Assembly (NCBI RefSeq): GCF_002295115.1
Contig: NZ_NSFV01000015.1
Span: 62,001 to 126,000 of the forward strand
Reading direction: 5' to 3'
DNA: 64,000 nt
Origin: Mesorhizobium sp. WSM4311
GTDB taxonomy: Bacteria; Pseudomonadota; Alphaproteobacteria; Rhizobiales; Rhizobiaceae
Shown: piece by piece, positions 52,763 to 63,454 of the stretch
Position numbering within the stretch: position 1 is the first letter of the stretch
How the letters are laid out: each line of letters starts with the position of its first letter
The notes under the pieces: generated by a model
The model's input: only the letters and a program-made list of their open reading frames with translations
What the model was told of the DNA's origin: nothing
The model's database searches: none
Position numbers and translations under genes: made by a program

Positions 52763-53287
52763 TCACATCGATGGAGAGCCGGGGACGACAAAGCCGTATC
52801 CGACCTGCAAGGCGATTATGCAAATCGACGCCACAGAGATAGGTACGCCAAACGGGACAACACCTTTGCGGTCAAGGTGTTGCACGTAGACGCGGAAGGC
52901 GCCTTGTGGGAGCAAGAATGGATTCTTCACAACCATGGCCGTGGCGAGGGCGAACAACAGCAGCAAGATGGAAAACCCGACAAGATCATTTCCACCGACC
53001 AGAAACGGCACGACTGCCATCAGCTTGACATCGCCTGCGCCGACCTTTCGCAGAACCCAGAACGGAAAGAGCCCCACGAACAGCACAAGCGCGGCGATGG
53101 CGCTCAGCCCCATGTCCCACCACGATCCGGACTGAAGCGACAAAAGCAGCAGCGACCCCGCCCCAAGGCAGAGCAGCAGCAGCGCGTCGCGATTGGCTAT
53201 CTTCTGTGTCGTGAAGTCCAGCCATGCAATCCTTGCGAGCAAAGGGATGGCAAGCGCTTTCAGCAACAGCACTTCGACAAGCAGCAT
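52763..53287 (-). CDS. cpaA: Prepilin peptidase CpaA/TadV
   Basis: A 174-residue A24-family aspartic membrane protease that cleaves Flp prepilins. The two catalytic Asp regions are visible: WLDFTTQKIANRD and GAGDVKLMA. It has about five membrane segments. It starts one base after the tadD stop codon, so translation is probably coupled. It is the last gene of the leftward tad operon. The Flp pilins at 57.7-58.4 kb are its likely substrates. Confidence 0.9.
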   Translation of the reverse strand: MLLVEVLLLKALAIPLLARIAWLDFTTQKIANRDALLLLCLGAGSLLLLSLQSGSWWDMGLSAIAALVLFVGLFPFWVLRKVGAGDVKLMAVVPFLVGGNDLVGFSILLLLFALATAMVVKNPFLLPQGAFRVYVQHLDRKGVVPFGVPISVASICIIALQVGYGFVVPGSPSM

Positions 53288-53288
53288 G

Positions 53289-53846
53289 TTAGCGCTCGAT
53301 GTTCTGCACGCTTGACGACAGTAGCTTCAGATTGTTGGCGACCGTCGGATCGTTGGGCGCCAATTCATAGGCCTTCAGGAAACTCGCGCGGGCATCCTGC
53401 AGCTTGCCGCGCAGCAAATAGGAATAACCGACATTGTTGTAATATTCGGGTGACGCGCCAACCAGCTTGAAGGCTCTGCCATAGGCCCGGTCGGCGAGAT
53501 CGAATCGATGGATGCGGTCGCAGGAGGCGGCTAAACCCATCCAGGCGCCACCGTCATTGGGGGCCAGTTGCGTCGCCTTGAAGAACAGCGCGCCGGCGTT
53601 GCCGTAATTTTCCGCCCGAAACTGGTTCGTGGCTTCGGCCACGGCCTGGTCCGAGGCGTAGTACTCGACGTTGCCGACTGTCTTCAGCCCGTCGAAGGCA
53701 TCGCCAAAGGACGTGACGTCGCCTTTCGACGGCTCGTTGGTGCGCACGACACCATCGGTGCTGTCCGCACCTTTCGTTTGGCAACCGGCAAGCGCCATCA
53801 AAAGACTGGCTGCGGCTACGGCTGCGAGGCGCATTGGCCCTGTCAT
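53289..53846 (-). CDS. tadD: Tad pilus assembly lipoprotein TadD (TPR protein)
   Basis: A 185-residue lipoprotein with signal and lipobox MALAGC (Cys about residue 22), then TPR-like helices (ALFFKATQLAPNDGGAWMGL, YYNNVGYSYLLRGKLQDARA, SFLKAYELAPNDPTVANNL). TadD acts as pilotin-like factor for the secretin. The ATG at 53846 has GGGAG five bases upstream. It lies between tadC and cpaA in the leftward operon. Confidence 0.9.
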   Translation of the reverse strand: MTGPMRLAAVAAASLLMALAGCQTKGADSTDGVVRTNEPSKGDVTSFGDAFDGLKTVGNVEYYASDQAVAEATNQFRAENYGNAGALFFKATQLAPNDGGAWMGLAASCDRIHRFDLADRAYGRAFKLVGASPEYYNNVGYSYLLRGKLQDARASFLKAYELAPNDPTVANNLKLLSSSVQNIER

Positions 53847-53899
53847 TTTGTCTCCCAAGAGTCCCCCGACTCCGTTTTAGAACCAAAGCATATAAACAT

Positions 53900-54856
53900 T
53901 TAGAAGAAAATGCCCTTCATGCGAATGAGCACCGGCAACATCACGACCATCATCACAACCGGAAAGATGCAGAGGCCGAGCGGTATCATCATCTTGACCG
54001 GCAGCGCGTTGGCACGTTCCTCGGCGCTCATGATTCTCTGGTTGCGCATTTCGTCGCTGTAAATGCGCAGGGCGTCGGTAAGACTGGTGCCCAATTCTTC
54101 CGATTGGCGAAACAGAACGGCCAGGGCGCGCGCCTCGTCAAGCCCGATGCGGTCGGCCAGTTCGCGCAAAGCCTCGCGCAACGGTTTGCCCGCACGCAAC
54201 TGCAAGGTCACGATCGACAGCTGAATACCCAGCCATTTGTGTGTGCCAGCCAGTTCAGCGCCAACGCGCTCCACGGCGGCCTCAAGGCTCATCCCGGCGT
54301 CGGCGCAGGTGATCATCATGTCCATGAAATCGGGAAAACCGCGCCGGTAGACCTGCTTTTGCCGGCTCTCGAAGCGGTCGAGAGCGATGCTGGGAATGAC
54401 AAGGCAGCCAAGCCCGATCAAGGCTGAAGCTGCAAATGCCACGAGCCCCGGCAATTGCGGCGGCAACACCCGCGACAGAAGGGCATAACAGGCCAGGAAG
54501 CCGATACAGACGGCGCCGAGGCGAGAGAGCGTGTAAATGACTGGTGCGCTTGACTGATAGAATCCCGCCCGGAACAGTTTCGCTTCCAGTGCATTCGGCT
54601 CACCGCGTTCCTTTTCCAGGCCGCGGAAATAGGCATCGACCGGCCTCTGCGCGGAAATCCTGTTGAGCTCCTGCTGGGCATAGAGCGATCGGCGACTGGT
54701 GATCCCCTCGGACATGAGGGTTTGAGCAACCAGCTTTCTCGTCTGGAACACCGGGATGAGGATAAAGGCGGCCAGCAGAAAAAAGGCTACCGCCGCCAGG
54801 AAGATGGCGAGAGAGAGCAGCGTGGCCGAATTCCCCAGATTGCTAAACACGTCCAT
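53900..54856 (-). CDS. tadC: Tad pilus inner-membrane protein TadC
   Basis: A 318-residue type II secretion F-domain protein with an N-terminal membrane segment, an F domain (DFMDMMITCADAGMSLEAAV, then LRIYSDEMRNQRIMSAEERA) and a C-terminal hairpin of membrane segments. With TadB it forms the platform on which the TadA ATPase acts. The ATG at 54856 (MDVFSNLG) lies nine bases after the tadB stop. Confidence 0.92.
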   Translation of the reverse strand: MDVFSNLGNSATLLSLAIFLAAVAFFLLAAFILIPVFQTRKLVAQTLMSEGITSRRSLYAQQELNRISAQRPVDAYFRGLEKERGEPNALEAKLFRAGFYQSSAPVIYTLSRLGAVCIGFLACYALLSRVLPPQLPGLVAFAASALIGLGCLVIPSIALDRFESRQKQVYRRGFPDFMDMMITCADAGMSLEAAVERVGAELAGTHKWLGIQLSIVTLQLRAGKPLREALRELADRIGLDEARALAVLFRQSEELGTSLTDALRIYSDEMRNQRIMSAEERANALPVKMMIPLGLCIFPVVMMVVMLPVLIRMKGIFF

Positions 54857-54864
54857 GCCCGCCA

Positions 54865-55835
54865 CTAGAAATCGAAATTGACCATTCGGTACATTATGAA
54901 GTCGCCCAACAAAGCCCACGACCCAAAGATCACGAATACCGGCATGACGATCGGGTTGCCCCAGACGTCACCGTAAAAGCTCGGAGCGGCGATCGACAGC
55001 ACGCCAAGCATCAGAAGCGGAAACAACGAGATTATCCAGGCGGACATGCGACCTTCGGCGGAAAGCGCCCTGATCTTCATGCGCAGTTTCCGGCGTTCGC
55101 GCAATACTGTCGACAGATTCGACAGTATCTCGGTGAGATTGCCGCCCGTCTTGGCCTGGATGGAAAGGGAAACCGACAGCAGATGCAGACCCTCGAAGCC
55201 GACCCGCTCCGACAATTTTCGAACTGCCTGCTCCAGACTGAGGCCAAAACTGATTTCGTCAGAAACAATGCCGAATTCAGTGCCGAGCGGATCAGGCATT
55301 TCACGCGCCACAAGCCCGATCGCGACGGTGGTTGGATGACCGGCGCGAAGAGAACGCACGATCATATCGAGTGCATCGGGAAGCTGGAGTGCAAATTTAT
55401 TGATGCGTTTGTTCCGAGCCCTTCGCAAAACGAGAATCGGCAGGGCAAATCCGACAATCAGGAAGACGATGACGGCGACAATGGCGGACAAGTGCAGAAG
55501 CAACGGTAAAATGAGCGCCAGCACGAGGCCGGCGAGAAGGAAAACTGCCAGGAAAGCCAGTGGATTGCCGGTGATGCCGGATTGCGTATAGAGCCGGTTG
55601 AGCGCGATTGCGCCGAAGATGAAGTCCCCCGACGCCGTCAATCCGCGTTCCTGCAGCAGCCCCTGCAGACTCTGCTCGGCAGGCTTTTCTTCTCCCAGCC
55701 GCTGCAAGCGTCGATTTATGATGCCTGCCCGCGCTCGCCGTCCGGCGAATGAAAGAAAGAAAGACTCGGCGGCAAGAATGACCGACGCCGCCGCCAGCAC
55801 ATAGATGAAGTAGAGGAGGGTCTGACCGGTCGGCA

Positions 55836-55836
<1 letters not shown>
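54865..55836 (-). CDS. tadB: Tad pilus inner-membrane protein TadB
   Basis: A 323-residue F-domain protein with membrane segments near both ends and the domain LPDALDMIVRSLRAGHPTTV in the middle. It is the partner of TadC. Its ATG at 55836 overlaps the tadA stop codon (TGATG), so the ATPase and TadB are coupled. Length and order are standard. Confidence 0.93.
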
Positions 55837-57221
<1,385 letters not shown>

Positions 57222-57684
57222 AATCCCTTATACCCCTCCAGCGCACATTAGCGGAAACTAAACGTTAACCAAGCGTCGCACAAGCGCCGGGACGCCTCAC
57301 GCCCGGGCAATACTTTCAACATAGTTAAGAAGCGGCGCTAGCAAATATCGTTTTTGCTTCCGGCCTCCACGCCGTCAACCATCAGTGGAGCACCATACCT
57401 CGGAGCGCCCGAGTCCCTTGCGCGCTCAAGCACCGACACCCATCCCATAATTGGCTATAACCCCTTAGATATAAAGGAATATGCCATGTTGCTAAAATAA
57501 GGATAACTCAATTAGCAAGAGGACATAATTGTGAACGAATGGTTAAGAGCGCTTGAAAAATTAGACGAATCAAGGTGTTGCTGAAATTTAAGGCCGCGCT
57601 CAACTCGAAGGTTCATGTATTGGGAAGTTAAGGAACCGTTAATCCCGTTTGACTCTGCAATTTCTCGGGACCTAGGATCGAGAT
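57222..57684. other. AT-rich divergent control region between tadA and the pilins
   Basis: About 460 bases without a gene, clearly more AT-rich than the surroundings, especially 57450-57610. It should hold the divergent promoters of tadA-D-cpaA and of the pilin operon. It contains the CtrA-type box at 57628 and a near-match TTAA-N7-TGAA at 57543-57557. Confidence 0.7.
57628..57642. promoter_or_regulatory. Perfect CtrA-type box (TTAA-N7-TTAA) upstream of the first Flp pilin
   Basis: TTAAGGAACCGTTAA at 57628-57642 matches the CtrA consensus exactly, 120 bases before the pilin start codon. CtrA is known to regulate pilA in Caulobacter. A near-match, TTAA-N7-TGAA, lies at 57543-57557. The match and position are seen directly; binding is inferred. 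Confidence 0.65.
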
Positions 57685-57761
57685 GACGGGGGATGCTTGG
57701 GTATGGGGTTCATCCTTGGCTCTGTCTCGTCGGGTTCAAACCTCCAAAGGGAGAAATTGAC

Positions 57762-57947
57762 ATGAAGAAGCTCATGACGATGACCCGGCAGTTCCGCGAC
57801 GACGAAAACGGCGCTGCCATGGTCGAATACACGGTGCTGCTCGGCATCATCACGGTAGCAGTCATCGCGACGGTGGTGCTGGTCGGCACCTGGGTCGGCG
57901 GCAGATGGACCGCGCTGAATAGCGCTCTTACGGCTGCTACGGCGTAG
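57762..57947 (+). CDS. pilA1: Flp family type IVb pilin, copy 1
   Basis: A 61-residue prepilin: short basic leader MKKLMTMTRQFRDDENGAA, then the processing region with the hydrophobic stretch VEYTVLLGIITVAVIATVVL that forms the pilus core. The ATG at 57762 has GGGAG eight bases upstream; a longer reading from 57693 includes the untranslated leader. Its leader DNA is repeated before copy 2. CpaA should cleave it. Confidence 0.93.
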   Translation: MKKLMTMTRQFRDDENGAAMVEYTVLLGIITVAVIATVVLVGTWVGGRWTALNSALTAATA

Positions 57948-57953
57948 TTCTCT

Positions 57954-57986
57954 GGCGGGCCTGAACTGAAAAGGCTTAGGCCCGCC
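57954..57986 (+). terminator. Hairpin after the first pilin gene
   Basis: GGCGGGCC (57954-57961) pairs perfectly with GGCCCGCC (57979-57986) around a 17-base loop, seven bases after the stop codon. No T-run follows. It may be an attenuator or a 3' stabiliser that lets the first pilin be made in excess. Confidence 0.45.
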
Positions 57987-58189
57987 GTTCTCACCAGAAG
58001 GTAGACGCCGTCTGGGTGCATATCAGTTGGTTGGCAGTCAGCATGCGCGCAAATACTGAAATAGTGATCTTTCTCAGTGTTGTGGTTCGCGTGTTGCCGG
58101 TCGACTTGAGGGGGACGGGGGATGCTTGAGTATGGATGTCATCCTCAGCTCGTCTCGTCGCGTTTAAATCTCCAAAGGGAGTGATTGGC

Positions 58190-58372
58190 ATGAGTAAGTT
58201 CATGACTATGGCCAGGCAGTTCCGCGATGATGAGAACGGCGCTGCTATGGTCGAATATACCGTCTTGCTCGGCATCATCACGGTGGCCGTAATAGCGACC
58301 GTTGTGTTGGTCGGTACATGGGTCGGCGGGCAGTGGACAACGCTTAACTCGACACTTACCGCCGCTGCTTAG
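58190..58372 (+). CDS. Flp family type IVb pilin, copy 2
   Basis: A 60-residue prepilin nearly identical to copy 1 in the mature core (AAMVEYTVLLGIITVAVIAT), differing mainly at MSKFMTMA and the C-terminal QWTTLNSTLTAAA. Codons differ at many third positions, so the duplication is not recent and the protein is conserved. The ATG at 58190 has a GGGAG site as in copy 1. It lies before cpaB. Confidence 0.92.
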   Translation: MSKFMTMARQFRDDENGAAMVEYTVLLGIITVAVIATVVLVGTWVGGQWTTLNSTLTAAA

Positions 58373-58475
58373 TGATACCCGGCAGGCCTGGGCGCAAATG
58401 CTTGGGCCGGCCTCTTTTTCAACCAGAGACAGGCGACCCTTGGGGGGCACGTAGTCGATTGAGTGGGTTGGGGTT

Positions 58476-59540
58476 ATGCGCGCAAATACCGTCATCATGA
58501 TCGTCCTCGCCGGCGTGTTCGGCGTGCTTGCCGTGGTGCTCGCCAATATCTGGCTGGCCAATCAGCGCAGCGCGCTTGCGCAGACAAACGATATCCAGCG
58601 CGATACCGTCGTTGTGGCCGCGGTGGCGCTGAAGTTCGGCGACACCCTGTCTGCCGACAAGTTGCGCGAAGTCGCATGGCCGGCGGGCGCGGTTCCGGCC
58701 GGCGCCTTCAGGACAACGGAAGAACTCCTGACGAAGGACGTCCCCCCTGGCGGAGGCTCCAAGCAGGCGTTGCAGTCGATCGGCGTCAACGAACCGGTTC
58801 TCGCAAGCAAGATCACCGGCCCGGGCCAGCGCGCCACGCTTTCGGCGGTGCTTGGCGAAGGCATGAAGGCAGTTTCCATTCGCGTCAACGACGTGCTTGG
58901 TGTCGCCGGCTTCGTCTTCCCGGGAGACCGGGTCGATGTGCTGCTGACGCGCACCGTGCGTGACAGTGACGGCACGGACCAGAGTTTTGTCGACGTGCTG
59001 CTGCAGGGCATGAAGGTGCTCGCCGTCGACCAGGTGGCCGACGAAAGCAAGGACAGCCCGACCGTCGTCAAATCGGTCACGCTCGAGGCCAGCACCAAGG
59101 ACGCGCAGAAGCTGACGCTGGCAGCGGGTGCCGGCCAATTGTCGCTGGCACTTCGCCAGGCCGCCGCCAGCAAGGGCGAAACGACGGAGCGGGTGACGCT
59201 TTCCGACCTGACCGGCGAAATGCCGGCCGACGTCGCCAAAAAGCAAGCCGAACTCGCCAGACAGGCCGCGGCCGACGCGGCTGCGGCAGCCGAACGTCAG
59301 CGCGCGGAAGATGCGCAGAAGCGCGCCGACGACAAGATCGCAGGATTGGCACAGGCCGTGGACCGGGTGGGAAGCAAGCTCGACGAGTTGGGCAAGGTCA
59401 AGCCGACTCCGGCCGTGGCCTCCGCGCCGGAAGCCCGGGAAGTCGTCAAATATGTCACACCTGAGCCGCCGTCGCATGCCACCGTGGGCGTTTTTCGAGG
59501 GGTGAAGCTCGAGACATATGACGTGCCGCGACAACCATGA
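58476..59540 (+). CDS. cpaB: Flp pilus assembly protein CpaB (RcpC)
   Basis: A 354-residue periplasmic protein anchored by one N-terminal segment (about residues 6-27, VIMIVLAGVFGVLAVVLANI). An SAF-like domain (VVVAAVALKFGDTLSADKL) and a CpaB/RcpC domain (GMKAVSIRVNDVLGVAGFVF, then PGDRVDVLLTR) follow. The C-terminal third is coiled and Ala-rich (AARQAAADAAAAAERQ type). It supports the secretin. It lies between the pilins and cpaC. Confidence 0.92.
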   Translation: MRANTVIMIVLAGVFGVLAVVLANIWLANQRSALAQTNDIQRDTVVVAAVALKFGDTLSADKLREVAWPAGAVPAGAFRTTEELLTKDVPPGGGSKQALQSIGVNEPVLASKITGPGQRATLSAVLGEGMKAVSIRVNDVLGVAGFVFPGDRVDVLLTRTVRDSDGTDQSFVDVLLQGMKVLAVDQVADESKDSPTVVKSVTLEASTKDAQKLTLAAGAGQLSLALRQAAASKGETTERVTLSDLTGEMPADVAKKQAELARQAAADAAAAAERQRAEDAQKRADDKIAGLAQAVDRVGSKLDELGKVKPTPAVASAPEAREVVKYVTPEPPSHATVGVFRGVKLETYDVPRQP

Positions 59541-59594
59541 TACGCTGCAACTAATAAGATGGGGCTGCCATCGGCAGCAATCGGGGAGACGGGG

Positions 59595-61040
59595 ATGCAG
59601 GGGTTTTGGGTGAGGTTGGCTGCGGTCGCGCTGTCCTGTTTCGCGACGCTACCAACGTGGAGTCTGGTGGCCGATGCCGCAGACCGCTTCATCGATGTGT
59701 CGAACCCCAGCGTTCATCGTGTTTTCCTGCCGATGTCGCAGTCGGTGACGATCGCGGTGAACGCCACCCTTGGCGATATCGTCGTCGGTGACGAAAAAAT
59801 CGCCGACGCGCAGCCGATGACCGACCGCACGCTCTATGTCATCGGCAAGGGTGCCGGCACCACCACGGTTAATCTGTTCTCACCTGAAAAGCGCTCGCTC
59901 GGCGTCATCCAGATCGAGGTCGGCGTCGACGTCAGCGACATGGCGCAGGCGATCCGCCAGGTGGCGCCAAAGTCGCGCATCGAAGTTGCCTCGGTCAACG
60001 GCAGGGTCAGGCTTGGCGGTCATGTCAAGGACGGTGCCACGCTGGCGGCGATCATGGCGGTTGCGCAGCAATATGGTCCCGACGCCATCATCAATTCCGT
60101 CATCGTCGACGACAGCCAGCAGGTCAATTTGGAAGTGCGCGTGCTGGAAGCCAAGCGCAACACCGGCCGCGACCTCGGCGTGTCAATCAAGAGCACCAAC
60201 AGCAGAGGCACGACCCGTACGGGTACTGGTGTTGCTGCCGTCGACGAAGACAACGTGGTGCTCGGACCGGGCAACCTGCTCAGCGGACTTCTGTCGAACT
60301 CCAGTCCCTTCGGAGCCCTGATCACCCGCGTTATCGACAACAACATCAAGGTCGATCTGATCATCGAGGCGCTGGAGTCCAAGGGCGCGGTGCGCATGCT
60401 CGCGAACCCCAACCTCACCACGCTTTCCGGCGAGGAAGCCAGCTTCAACGCCGGCGGCGAAGTGCCTATCCGCAGTCTCGACAAGGATGGCCAGATATTC
60501 ATCACGTACAAGCAATTCGGCGTCAATCTGGTGTTCACGCCGGTCGTACTCGACGACGGCAAGATCCACATGCGGCTGGCGCCGGAGGTCAGCGACCTGA
60601 CCGGTTTCACCAGCGCCGGCGATCCGATCTTCACCAACCGCAAGCTGGAAACCGTCGTCGAATTACGCGACGGCCAGAGCTTCGCGGTCGGCGGGCTTCT
60701 GTCGAGCAAGACCAGCAAGCTCCAGGACCAGGTGCCATGGCTCGGCCAGGTGCCGGTTATCGGGACATTGTTTCGCAGTTCAAGCAACCAGAAGGAAGAA
60801 ACCGAACTGGTCGTCATCGTCACGCCGCATCTTGTGCGGCCGGTAAAGCCCGGCGAACAGCTGGCAACGCCCTTCGACAAGACACGGCCCGCCAACGACC
60901 CGGAATTCTTCGTGCTCGGCCAGCTCGAAGTGAACAAGGACATGATCCGAAAATATGAAACCGGCGACGGCGTCACTGGCCCCTATGGCCATATGCTCAA
61001 CTTCAAATCGAAGGACAAGATGCTCTATGTCAAGAAATAG
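59595..61040 (+). CDS. cpaC: Flp pilus outer-membrane secretin CpaC (RcpA)
   Basis: A 481-residue secretin monomer with signal peptide (cleavage after ADA, about residue 30), an N-terminal pilus-assembly domain (VGDEKIADAQPM), a BON-like segment and the secretin domain (VEVRVLEAKRNTGRDLGVS, VPWLGQVPVIGTLFRS). The ATG at 59595 follows a GGGGAGA ribosome site; an earlier ATG at 59559 is less likely. It overlaps the next lipoprotein start by 14 bases. Confidence 0.94.
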   Translation: MQGFWVRLAAVALSCFATLPTWSLVADAADRFIDVSNPSVHRVFLPMSQSVTIAVNATLGDIVVGDEKIADAQPMTDRTLYVIGKGAGTTTVNLFSPEKRSLGVIQIEVGVDVSDMAQAIRQVAPKSRIEVASVNGRVRLGGHVKDGATLAAIMAVAQQYGPDAIINSVIVDDSQQVNLEVRVLEAKRNTGRDLGVSIKSTNSRGTTRTGTGVAAVDEDNVVLGPGNLLSGLLSNSSPFGALITRVIDNNIKVDLIIEALESKGAVRMLANPNLTTLSGEEASFNAGGEVPIRSLDKDGQIFITYKQFGVNLVFTPVVLDDGKIHMRLAPEVSDLTGFTSAGDPIFTNRKLETVVELRDGQSFAVGGLLSSKTSKLQDQVPWLGQVPVIGTLFRSSSNQKEETELVVIVTPHLVRPVKPGEQLATPFDKTRPANDPEFFVLGQLEVNKDMIRKYETGDGVTGPYGHMLNFKSKDKMLYVKK

Positions 61041-61326
61041 CGCCTTGATCCTCATTCTATCCACCGGCCTGCTGACGGGCTGTGCAGCGGACTATCTGAA
61101 TCACTACGATTCGGTGACCTTGGCCGCGGGCGACTCGCAGAAGCACAATTCGCTGCTGCAGACAGTCGATCCGTTTAACCCGGCCTCCAGGAATACACAC
61201 ATAGGAGGCGATGGTGCGCGCGCAGCCGCTGTTGCCAACAACTACAAATTTCCACCACCGCCGCCGCCACCGCCTGCCATCACGGTCAATGTCGGCGGGG
61301 CGGGGTCGGGTGTGACGACGCCGTAA
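61027..61326 (+). CDS. Small Tad-locus lipoprotein in the usual CpaD position
   Basis: A 99-residue lipoprotein with lipobox LLTGC (Cys about residue 18) and the segment DYLNHYDSVTLAAGDSQKH, then TVDPFNPASRNTHIGGDG. A run of eight prolines precedes the Gly-rich C-terminus. The DSVTLAAGD and TVDP pieces recall CpaD N-termini, but it is far too short for full CpaD. The ATG lies inside cpaC, so it is coupled to the secretin. Probably an outer-membrane pilus accessory. Confidence 0.7.
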   Translation: MSRNSALILILSTGLLTGCAADYLNHYDSVTLAAGDSQKHNSLLQTVDPFNPASRNTHIGGDGARAAAVANNYKFPPPPPPPPAITVNVGGAGSGVTTP

Positions 61327-61401
61327 CTGAAACGGAAGGATGCGGTTTCAGCGCGCCAGGCCAAACGAGGAACCCGGCGTCAGGGAGCAAAGAGTAAGGC
61401 C

Positions 61402-62904
61402 ATGCTGCGAACCATTCGCGCGTTCTGGCACGATCAGAGGGGAATAGCGCTGCTCCTCGTCAGCGTTACGCTGCCGGCGATCATCGGCTTTTCCCTGCTG
61501 GCGATCGACATGAGCCGGGCCAATAATCTCCACAATGATTTGCAAAAGGCGGCGGATGCCTTTGCGTTGGCTGGAGCCGCCGAGCTTGATGGCTTGCCGG
61601 GTTCATGGGCCAGAGCCGAACGCGCCATGGCGACACTTGTTGCCAACCAGGCCGCATTCTCGACCGTTGGCACCAATGGCCGGTTCACTTTGACTTCCGG
61701 GCAACCGGGCGGCACCGCACAATGCAACAGCGCCGGCAACATTTCGTGGTGTTTCCTCAAGAGCTTGCCCGTGTCGGACGGAACTCCGGTCACCAGCGCA
61801 AATTATGCCAATGCAACGCAGTCCATCGGCGAAGATGAAACCGCGTTCGTTGAAGTGAAGGTGGCGCCGACCGGTTTCGCCGCAATATTCCCGGCGTCGT
61901 TTCTGACGGGCAATTCGGCCAGTAACAGCTTCAACGTTGCAGCCCGGGCGACTGCCGGGTTCACGTCGGGCGTCTGCGATTACACGCCCGTTTTCATGTG
62001 CAACCCATATGAGGACACATCCATCACCGGCGGCGTCACGCTGGAACAGGCGGCACAAACCCGGCAATACCGTCGCCGCCAGATCGTGCTGCGCGGCGAC
62101 GGATCTTACTTTCCCGGCAACTTCGCTTTCCTGGCTTCGCCATTTGGCAATGGTGCCAATCAACTCGAAAAGATGCTCGCCGACTCCAAGCCGCAGAATT
62201 GCTATTCGCGGGACGGCGTCGATACGGAGCCGGGACAGAATGCCGGGCCTGTAGAGAATGGCATCAACTCGCGCTTCGGCATCGATTCGTCGAACTACTC
62301 GGACGGACCTGGGGTCAATGTGCGCAAGGGTGCCACGAACGGCAGCCAGTTCGTCGCGAGCAACAAGGTCGACTACGAAACAGACCCGACAAAGGGTGTC
62401 GGGCTTGAGCGCGATTCGTGCCAGATCGCCGGCAACTGCACCATGATGGGCGGCCGCATGGGCGACGGTGACTGGAATTTCGCGCGCTATTGGGCCGCCA
62501 ATCATCCCACACGTGCCGTGCCAGCGGCTCTATCGGGAACCGGCGCCAATCTCCCGACCCGTTATGAGGTGTATCGCTACGAGATCGACAACAACATCTA
62601 TCAGGATCCTTCAGTCGGTGGCGAAACGGGTATCCCGCCTGCGGCGGCAGGCACCCCGATCTCGACGCCTGACCGCCGGTTGCTTTACGGCGCAATCCTG
62701 GACTGCAATGCGCTTCAGGCTTCGGGCACGAATTTCAGCGGCCGCCAGACGGGGATTCCCGTGAGGAGGTTCGGCAGCTTCTTCATCACCGAGCCTATCA
62801 AGGACGGGAAGAATATCTACGTCGAGTTGGTCGACATCACCGGCAAGGGCGGCAACGGTACGCTCGACAACTACCTGCGCGACGAAGCGCAGCTCTACCG
62901 GTGA
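61402..62904 (+). CDS. tadG: TadG family pilus assembly protein
   Basis: A 500-residue protein with the Tad N-terminal segment (HDQRGIALLLVSVTLPAIIG at about residues 10-29, followed by FSLLAIDMSRANNLHNDLQKAADAFALAGAAELDG-type sequence). This anchors it in the inner membrane, with a large Gly/Asn/Cys-containing exported domain. No vWA metal site is clear. The stop at 62904 overlaps the GTG of the next gene by four bases. It probably takes part in pilus biogenesis or adhesion. Confidence 0.85.
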   Translation: MLRTIRAFWHDQRGIALLLVSVTLPAIIGFSLLAIDMSRANNLHNDLQKAADAFALAGAAELDGLPGSWARAERAMATLVANQAAFSTVGTNGRFTLTSGQPGGTAQCNSAGNISWCFLKSLPVSDGTPVTSANYANATQSIGEDETAFVEVKVAPTGFAAIFPASFLTGNSASNSFNVAARATAGFTSGVCDYTPVFMCNPYEDTSITGGVTLEQAAQTRQYRRRQIVLRGDGSYFPGNFAFLASPFGNGANQLEKMLADSKPQNCYSRDGVDTEPGQNAGPVENGINSRFGIDSSNYSDGPGVNVRKGATNGSQFVASNKVDYETDPTKGVGLERDSCQIAGNCTMMGGRMGDGDWNFARYWAANHPTRAVPAALSGTGANLPTRYEVYRYEIDNNIYQDPSVGGETGIPPAAAGTPISTPDRRLLYGAILDCNALQASGTNFSGRQTGIPVRRFGSFFITEPIKDGKNIYVELVDITGKGGNGTLDNYLRDEAQLYR

Positions 62905-63452
62905 CCGCGATGTTCAAGATGCTGTCCCGATATCTTGATCGATTTCGTCACGATCAACGCGGCGCGGTGATTGTCGAGATGACACTGATCACGCCGCTGA
63001 TGCTGGTTTTGTCGGCGGGAGTGTTCGAGTTCGGCAACCTGATCCATGACAAGCTGCTGATGGAGGCCGGGCTTACAGACGCCGCTCGCTATGCCGCGCG
63101 CTGCAACAGTCAGTTGTATACCGACTCCGGGCTGGCGGCGATCGACTGTACCACCATTGCCGCGAACATCGCCGTCTACGGCAAGCCATCCGTAACCGTT
63201 GTTAACGGCGCAGTAACCGATACTCCGCGCGTCAGCGGCTGGCAGACATCGAATGTCACCGTGACCACCAACAACTCCTGCCAGGACACCGTGGTGGGCG
63301 GCGTTACCCAATATCGCGCCACCACGGCACAAGTCTGCACCGTCCGCGCGTCCGGTACCTACCCATACACCGGTGTCGGGATGCTGTCTTTCATCGGCAT
63401 CGGGCCGATCACGCTTCAGGGCTCCCACGACGAGCGGTTGATCCGGTTCTGA
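62901..63452 (+). CDS. TadE-like pilus assembly protein, first copy
   Basis: A 183-residue TadE-family pseudopilin-like protein with the segment DQRGAVIVEMTLITPLMLVL and following GVFEFGNLIHDKLLMEAGLTDAARYAAR. The GTG at 62901 overlaps the tadG stop codon (GTGA); an ATG at 62910 gives a start three codons later. TadE-like proteins are cleaved by the prepilin peptidase. It is followed closely by a second TadE-like gene. Confidence 0.85.
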   Translation: MTAMFKMLSRYLDRFRHDQRGAVIVEMTLITPLMLVLSAGVFEFGNLIHDKLLMEAGLTDAARYAARCNSQLYTDSGLAAIDCTTIAANIAVYGKPSVTVVNGAVTDTPRVSGWQTSNVTVTTNNSCQDTVVGGVTQYRATTAQVCTVRASGTYPYTGVGMLSFIGIGPITLQGSHDERLIRF

Positions 63453-63454
63453 TC

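Larger units (their letters stand above)
57685..58372 (+). repeat. Tandem duplication of leader plus pilin
   Basis: The unit starting GACGGGGGATGCTTG at 57685 recurs at 58114. The spacing from that point to the pilin ATG is 77 and 76 bases. Leader similarity includes CTCCAAAGGGAG next to the start codon. The repeat thus covers both 5' leader and coding region, with a period of about 428 bases. Confidence 0.8.
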
